From: Candidatus Omnitrophota bacterium
Lineage (GTDB): Bacteria > Omnitrophota > Gorgyraeia > Duberdicusellales > 4484-171
Length of the DNA: 11,376 nucleotides
Reading direction: 5' to 3'
NCBI GenBank assembly: GCA_028702365.1
Contig: JAQVOZ010000029.1
Location: forward strand, 1-11,376
Numbering within the stretch: position 1 is the first letter of the stretch; each line of letters starts with the position of its first letter. Positions 7,970 through 11,376 of the stretch are shown one piece after another. Below the pieces are notes generated by a model, which worked only from the letters and a program-made list of their open reading frames with translations, was not told where the DNA came from and searched no databases. The translations under genes were made by a program, and so were the position numbers.

Positions 7970-8527
7970 ATGGATTATAATATTATTATATCGGGCTTAG
8001 GGGGGGACGGCGTAATTTTCTTGAGCAAGGTGATTACCAGCGCTGCCCTAAATCAGGGGGTAGAAGTTAAGTGTTACCAAAATCATGGCCATGCAAAAAG
8101 AGGCGGCTCTGTTGTAGCGCACATCCGGATCGGAAAAAACAGCTTTTCGCCGATGATTCCTTTTGCGACGGCAGATTTACTTTTTAGTTTTGAAATAAAT
8201 GAAGGCGCCCGGTATCTCCATTTCTTAAAAGACGAGGCAATGGTGGTGGTTCATCATGATAGGGGAGCCGATTCTGCGCAGATCGCGCATCTAAAAAGTT
8301 CGATTAATAATTTATCTATAATAGATTTAACAGATATAATAAAAAGCATCGATGATCCAAACACCAGAAATTCCGCTATGCTCGGTTTTATTATAACACT
8401 TGACTGCTTCCCCTTAAAATCATCAATATGCAAAGATGCCCTTTTGATGGTCCTGCCCAAAGAGAAACGGGGGATCAATGATGCGGCGTTCGAATTGGGG
8501 AGGAGAGCCAAACGCCAGAAAATATAA
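7970..8527 (+). CDS. iorB: Indolepyruvate:ferredoxin oxidoreductase-type beta subunit (IorB-like)
   Basis: A 185-residue partner of IorA, starting three bases after the iorA stop. It is the gamma-type domain of 2-oxoacid:ferredoxin oxidoreductases: SGLGGDGV at 8-15 is the glycine-rich loop near the N-terminus, and HGHAKRGGSV (39-48) is the signature seen in IorB as HG-x-x-QRGG. SFEINEGARYLHFLKDEAM corresponds to the helix and strand after the second motif. In the family this subunit forms the active heterodimeric or heterotetrameric enzyme with IorA and helps to bind CoA. Both subunits are intact, so the enzyme can be expected to be functional. It is slightly shorter than typical IorB (about 190-200 residues). 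Confidence 0.92.
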   Translation: MDYNIIISGLGGDGVIFLSKVITSAALNQGVEVKCYQNHGHAKRGGSVVAHIRIGKNSFSPMIPFATADLLFSFEINEGARYLHFLKDEAMVVVHHDRGADSAQIAHLKSSINNLSIIDLTDIIKSIDDPNTRNSAMLGFIITLDCFPLKSSICKDALLMVLPKEKRGINDAAFELGRRAKRQKI

Positions 8528-8593
8528 ATTTGCTAATATAGAGATAACGGCATAATAAAAACCGTTTCAAATAATAAAGAAAGGATGGGAATT

Positions 8594-9055
8594 ATGGAGC
8601 CAAGTAAGCTAGGCAGCTATTTCGAAGAGTTTTGTGAAGGGGAAATAATTCAGCACTCGCTTTCCAAAACCATTTTTGAAAGCGATAATAACTTGTTTTC
8701 ACTTTTGACCATGAACCACCACCCTGTTCATACCAATATTGATTATGCGGGAAAAAACGAGCATGGTAAAATCCTTGTTGTAGGTACCTTGGTTTTTTCT
8801 TTGGTCGTGGGCATTACGGTGCCCGACATCAGCGGTAAAGCTATTGCCAATCTTAGCTATGAAAATATACAACACATAGCGCCTGTTTTTATAGGCGATA
8901 CCATTTATGCCAGAACGAAAGTGCTTGAAAAACATGAATCACAAAATAAAAATGACCGCGGTATTGTTTATGTCGAAACAACAGGGTACAATCAGAACAA
9001 TGAGGAAGTGATTATTTTCAGAAGAAAGGTGCTCATAAAAAAAAGGAGCATATGA
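8594..9055 (+). CDS. MaoC-like (hotdog-fold) acyl-CoA hydratase/dehydratase
   Basis: Two ATGs are possible, 8585 and 8594. AAAGG just before 8585 touches the first but is nine bases from the second, so 8594 is preferred (153 residues). The segment from SDNNLF through LTMNHHPVH (about 30-46) to TLVFSLVVGITVPDIS and NLSYENI is typical of the MaoC subgroup encoded next to CitE-like lyases. These proteins hydrate or dehydrate 2-enoyl-CoA or mesaconyl-type CoA esters. In classical MaoC and R-hydratases the catalytic pair is D-x4-H (GD-x-NP-x-H); here the Asp position is Asn (N41) while H46 is kept, and I recall this as common in the CitE-linked subgroup. The stop overlaps the ATG of the CitE-like gene (ATGA), which supports coupled function. 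Confidence 0.87.
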   Translation: MEPSKLGSYFEEFCEGEIIQHSLSKTIFESDNNLFSLLTMNHHPVHTNIDYAGKNEHGKILVVGTLVFSLVVGITVPDISGKAIANLSYENIQHIAPVFIGDTIYARTKVLEKHESQNKNDRGIVYVETTGYNQNNEEVIIFRRKVLIKKRSI

Positions 9056-9948
9056 AAACACGCCCAAACTATTTAATGCGAAGCCTGATGTTTGTGCCTG
9101 CGCACGACGAACGGCTCATGAGTAGCGCTGTTCATAGCGAGGCGGATGTGCTGTTGTTGGATGTGGAAGACTCTGTGCAGCCTATCGAAAACAAGCAAAT
9201 TGCCCGGGAAAAAATTATAGAATATGTAACTCAAGAGAAATTCAACAATCGTCTTATATTTCCAAGGGTTAACAGCCGCGAGAGCGGGCAATTATTTCAA
9301 GACCTTACCCAACTCACTATTCCCGGTATTCACGGCTTCATGTGCCCCAAATCTTATACCGGACAAGATGTGTTTTTTATTGACAAACTACTCGATACCA
9401 TTGAATACGAAAAAGGTATCCCCGCCGGAACATTTAAATTGATCCCGTTGATTGAAACCGCCGCCGCTGTTTTAAACGCGCAGGATATTTGCCAGGCATC
9501 TAAACGAGTGATAGCGATTGCCTTTGGTTGTGAAGATTTTGTAACCGACCTGGAAGGCGTCCATGATGATGCCGGGCAAAGCATATTTATCCCAAGGGCT
9601 ATGATTGCGCTTGCGGCCAGAGCCAATAATGTTATTCCTATTGATACGGTACACATTAAGGTGCATGACCTTGAGGACCTAGAAAGAAACCTTAAAATCG
9701 CTAAAAATCTGGGTTTTGAAGGAATGCTTGTGCTTAGTCCCAAAGAACTGCCTTTGGTGCACCAGTATTTTTCACCTTCGCCCAGAGAAGTTGAAGATGC
9801 CCGTGAAATGCTTCGTATGGCCGAAGAGGCTCAAAAGGAAGGGAAAACCGTTGCTGTTAAGCATGATAAGTTTATCGGGCCTCCGATGGTGATAGCCGCT
9901 AAGAAAATTTTAGAAAAAAATAGATTAATCTCAAAAAAAATACAATAG
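9052..9948 (+). CDS. CitE/HpcH-like lyase (malyl-CoA, methylmalyl-CoA or citramalyl-CoA type)
   Basis: A 298-residue TIM-barrel protein of the HpcH/HpaI aldolase and citrate lyase beta family. The start at 9052 overlaps the MaoC stop and has AGGAG at 9044-9048. Marks: RSLMFVPA at 10-17, LLLDVEDSV (35-42), R72 in FPRVN (substrate carboxylate contact), E135 in LIETAAA and the acidic pair E161-D162 in FGCEDF (Mg2+ ligands by family knowledge), then RAMIALAARA. Stand-alone members cleave or form malyl-CoA, beta-methylmalyl-CoA or citramalyl-CoA from an acyl-CoA and glyoxylate or pyruvate. This protein is not accompanied by citrate lyase alpha or gamma subunits, so it is not citrate lyase. Paired with the MaoC protein it could extend the acyl-CoA made by IorAB (inference). 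Its last 30 residues are echoed in the next short gene. Confidence 0.9.
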   Translation: MKTRPNYLMRSLMFVPAHDERLMSSAVHSEADVLLLDVEDSVQPIENKQIAREKIIEYVTQEKFNNRLIFPRVNSRESGQLFQDLTQLTIPGIHGFMCPKSYTGQDVFFIDKLLDTIEYEKGIPAGTFKLIPLIETAAAVLNAQDICQASKRVIAIAFGCEDFVTDLEGVHDDAGQSIFIPRAMIALAARANNVIPIDTVHIKVHDLEDLERNLKIAKNLGFEGMLVLSPKELPLVHQYFSPSPREVEDAREMLRMAEEAQKEGKTVAVKHDKFIGPPMVIAAKKILEKNRLISKKIQ

Positions 9949-9950
9949 CC

Positions 9951-10190
9951 ATGAGATTAGCCATTATGCAGCCTTATCTTTTTCCTTATGTTGGTTATTT
10001 TCAATTGATTAACGCGGTAGAAAAATTTGTGCTATATGAGGATGTTAACTACATTAAGCGTAGTTGGATTAAAGGGGTTGCATACTGCAACGGCAGGTTT
10101 GTCGGCCTGCCCATGGTGCTTTCCGCAAAAAAAATAATTGAAAAATATAAGTTAATTAAACATCGGGAAAAGTCGATCAAAAGCAAATAA
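9951..10190 (+). pseudogene. Truncated WbqC-like N-terminus fused to a CitE-like C-terminus
   Basis: A 79-residue frame starting two bases after the CitE-like stop. Residues 1-40 (IMQPYLFPYVGYFQLI, then DVNYIKRSWI) are an unmistakable WbqC-family beginning; WbqC proteins are normally about 220-240 residues and occur in O-antigen loci. From about residue 41 the sequence stops looking like WbqC and matches the end of the neighbouring CitE-like protein: FVGLPMV against FIGPPMV, then AKKI, EK and LI in register over about 30 residues, roughly half identical. At DNA level the two copies differ much, so this is a piece of a divergent paralogue, not a recent copy of the neighbour. The simplest reading is a deletion that fused wbqC to a second citE-like gene. 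It is probably non-functional, though the frame is open and a translated small protein cannot be excluded. Confidence 0.8.
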
Positions 10191-10200
10191 GGCGTTTTTA

Positions 10201-10857
10201 ATGAAAAAAGTTATCGTAATAGGAGGAGCGGGTATAGGCATGATTGCGGCTTCGATAATTAATACCCTTCCGGATGTGGAATTGATGGGTTTTCTTAATG
10301 ATGTGGTCCCTGTGGGGCAAACGCAGGGTAAATTCAAAAAAATTAAGGTTATAGGAAAATCGCAAGATGTGCACAAGTTCATAAAAGAATATGATGCGTA
10401 CGTGCTTATGGTATATGTTGGGATGAAGAAAGAAAAAGAAAGATGGGAGAAGCTTTTAAGCCTCAATATTCCCAGAAGCAGGTTTATAAATATAATTCAT
10501 CCCTCGGCTCAAATTCCCTGGGAATATTGCTCAATTGGAAATGGAGTTCTTATGGCCCCCAATGTTCAGCTTAGCCCAGACACGACCATATCAGACAATT
10601 GTATATTATTGGGGAATTCATTTGTTGGGCATGACTCAATACTTAAACAATATGTAAGCGTGGCAAACCATGCCAGCATAGGGGCTAATGTACATATCGG
10701 CAGAGCGGTCCATATTGGATCTAATGCGACGATTAAGGAAAGAGTTAACATCGGTGAGTTTAGCCTTATTGGAATGGGGTCCGTTGTGCTTAACGATGTG
10801 CCCCCAAATACCATAGTGGCCGGAACACCAGCAAAGGCAATAGTTAGCAAGTCGTAA
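10201..10857 (+). CDS. NeuD/PglD-like sugar acyltransferase (left-handed beta-helix)
   Basis: A 218-residue protein of the usual length for the family. ATG 10201 has AAGG about eight bases ahead, overlapping the end of the previous frame. The N-terminal part has VIVIGGAGIG and then MGFLND, as in the Rossmann-like domain of PglD, which holds the amino sugar nucleotide. From about residue 100 hexapeptide repeats build the beta-helix (IGNGVLMAPNV, ISDNCILL, IGANVHIG, IGSNATI, IGEFSLIGMGSVV), ending in VAGTPAK. H144 in VGHDS is the candidate catalytic base, and H157 in ANHASIG is also family-like. Members (PglD, VioB, NeuD) transfer an acyl group from acyl-CoA, usually acetyl-CoA, to an amine or hydroxyl of a sugar nucleotide or sialic acid. 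With the VioA-like enzyme nearby, N-acylation of a 4-amino-4,6-dideoxyhexose is likely (inference), possibly with the unusual acyl-CoA made by the genes upstream. Confidence 0.88.
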   Translation: MKKVIVIGGAGIGMIAASIINTLPDVELMGFLNDVVPVGQTQGKFKKIKVIGKSQDVHKFIKEYDAYVLMVYVGMKKEKERWEKLLSLNIPRSRFINIIHPSAQIPWEYCSIGNGVLMAPNVQLSPDTTISDNCILLGNSFVGHDSILKQYVSVANHASIGANVHIGRAVHIGSNATIKERVNIGEFSLIGMGSVVLNDVPPNTIVAGTPAKAIVSKS

Positions 10858-10971
10858 AAATAAGCCGAGAGAGGAAGAAAAAAGTTTCATTAAATCAACA
10901 TTAAGAGCACAGATTAAAAGAATTATACATTTACATTTTTGTTGTAAAATGATGCATTCGGTAGAACTAGG

Positions 10972-11220
10972 ATGAAAACAAACAGCTCAGGTGCAATTCC
11001 ATTAGTAAGTGCATGCTGCACCACCTATAATCATGAGCGATATATCAAAAACGCCATTGAAGGGTTTTTGATGCAAAAAACAACCTTTCCTGTGGAGATT
11101 ATTATCCATGATGATGTCTCAACCGACGGCACGGCCGACATTATCAGGCAATATGAGAAAAAATACCCCGAATTAATTAAACCAATTTATCAAAAAGAAA
11201 ATCAATATTCCAAAGGGTAA
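10972..11220 (+). pseudogene. N-terminal fragment of a family 2 glycosyltransferase
   Basis: ATG 10972 opens an 82-codon frame. It carries the start of a GT2 glycosyltransferase: VSACCTTYNHERYI, then AIEGFLMQKT, FPVEIIIHDDVSTDGT with the nucleotide-binding aspartates, and QYEKKYPELIKPIYQKEN. The TAA at 11218-11220 comes right after QYSKG, where intact relatives continue with a charged residue and then the GT-A core ending in a D-x-D. The fragment lacks the acceptor site and cannot be a working enzyme. Read past the stop in the same frame, a few residues (RPHIFIA) still look GT-like, then the frame closes. In the +1 frame the reading is open to 11374. A 113-base gap without clear terminator separates it from the acyltransferase; a -10-like TAAAAT in that gap has only a weak partner at -35. 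Confidence 0.8.
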
Positions 11221-11374
11221 AGACCCCACATTTTTATTGCCCACAGTTTCATATTACGATGGCTATGAAACAATAGCTTCTAATCTGGATAACAAGATCG
11301 GACCAGAAATAATGGAAAAAAGAATGAAAATAGCTGAACGCTTTTTAGATCAGGAAGGTATACTTGAACAGTAG
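11215..11374 (+). other. +1 frame continuation after the glycosyltransferase stop
   Basis: Removing one G from the GGG at 11215-11217 would turn QYSKG-stop into QYSKGKDP, a natural continuation for this glycosyltransferase subgroup. The frame then runs without a stop to the TAG at 11372-11374 (about 50 codons; the +1 frame itself is open from 11177). After KDP, however, the residues (for example VSYYDGYETIAS and MKIAERFLDQEG) do not resemble the GT2 core. So the tail is either the end of another gene joined here by recombination or a chance open frame. It has no ribosome binding site of its own that I can see. Confidence 0.3.
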
Positions 11375-11376
11375 CC

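Noticed and set aside
9052..9948. Citrate lyase beta subunit in the strict sense
   Set aside because: The alpha and gamma subunits and the prosthetic-group genes are absent, and the MaoC-like partner fits the stand-alone malyl-CoA or citramalyl-CoA lyase branch better.
10926..10951. Promoter before the glycosyltransferase fragment (TAAAAT with ATTATA 17 bases upstream)
   Set aside because: The -35 element matches only half of the consensus, and such AT-rich hits are expected by chance in this DNA.
1..11376. CRISPR array, tRNA, rRNA or insertion sequence
   Set aside because: No regularly spaced direct repeats, no cloverleaf-like or rRNA-like stretch, and no transposase frame or terminal inverted repeats were seen on either strand.

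Overview
The window is a stretch of about 11.4 kb of low-GC bacterial DNA in which every real gene lies on the + strand. It reads as part of a cell-surface polysaccharide (O-antigen-like) locus: sugar-nucleotide aminotransferase, NeuD/PglD-like acyltransferase, WbqC-type fragment, family 2 glycosyltransferase fragment, polysaccharide deacetylase and several methyltransferases. A ferredoxin-dependent 2-oxoacid oxidoreductase (IorA/IorB) suggests an anaerobe, and the surface-sugar genes suggest a Gram-negative-type envelope. The sequence alone does not fix the phylum.

Layout. 1-548: 3' end of a SAM methyltransferase. 549-1046: no recognisable gene. 1047-2671: a second SAM methyltransferase coupled by an ATGA overlap to a NodB-type polysaccharide deacetylase. 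2672-3594: a gene graveyard with an imperfect hairpin, an unrecognised 60-70 codon frame and the decayed C-terminus of an ABC exporter. 3595-4719: intact DegT/VioA-like sugar aminotransferase. 4720-5038: non-coding or decayed spacer. 5039-10857: a tightly packed run of a two-domain O-methyltransferase-like protein, IorA, IorB, a MaoC-fold hydratase/dehydratase, a CitE/HpcH-like lyase, a short WbqC-CitE chimera and a NeuD/PglD-like hexapeptide acyltransferase. 10972-11376: a truncated family 2 glycosyltransferase with a disrupted reading frame.

How the genes may work together (inference). IorAB turns a 2-oxoacid into an acyl-CoA. The CitE-like and MaoC-like proteins are the pair of activities used for C-C bond formation or cleavage and for hydration or dehydration of malyl-CoA-type thioesters. 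The aminotransferase makes an amino sugar nucleotide, and a NeuD/PglD-like enzyme is the type that transfers an acyl group from acyl-CoA to such an amine. The run could therefore be a dedicated pathway that builds an unusual acyl-CoA and puts it on a 4-amino-4,6-dideoxyhexose-type sugar, with methyltransferases tailoring the sugar or the acyl group. This is the most interesting feature of the window.

The flanks are full of truncated and fused gene pieces (ABC exporter end, WbqC-CitE fusion, glycosyltransferase start). This is the pattern expected of a surface-antigen locus with frequent recombination.
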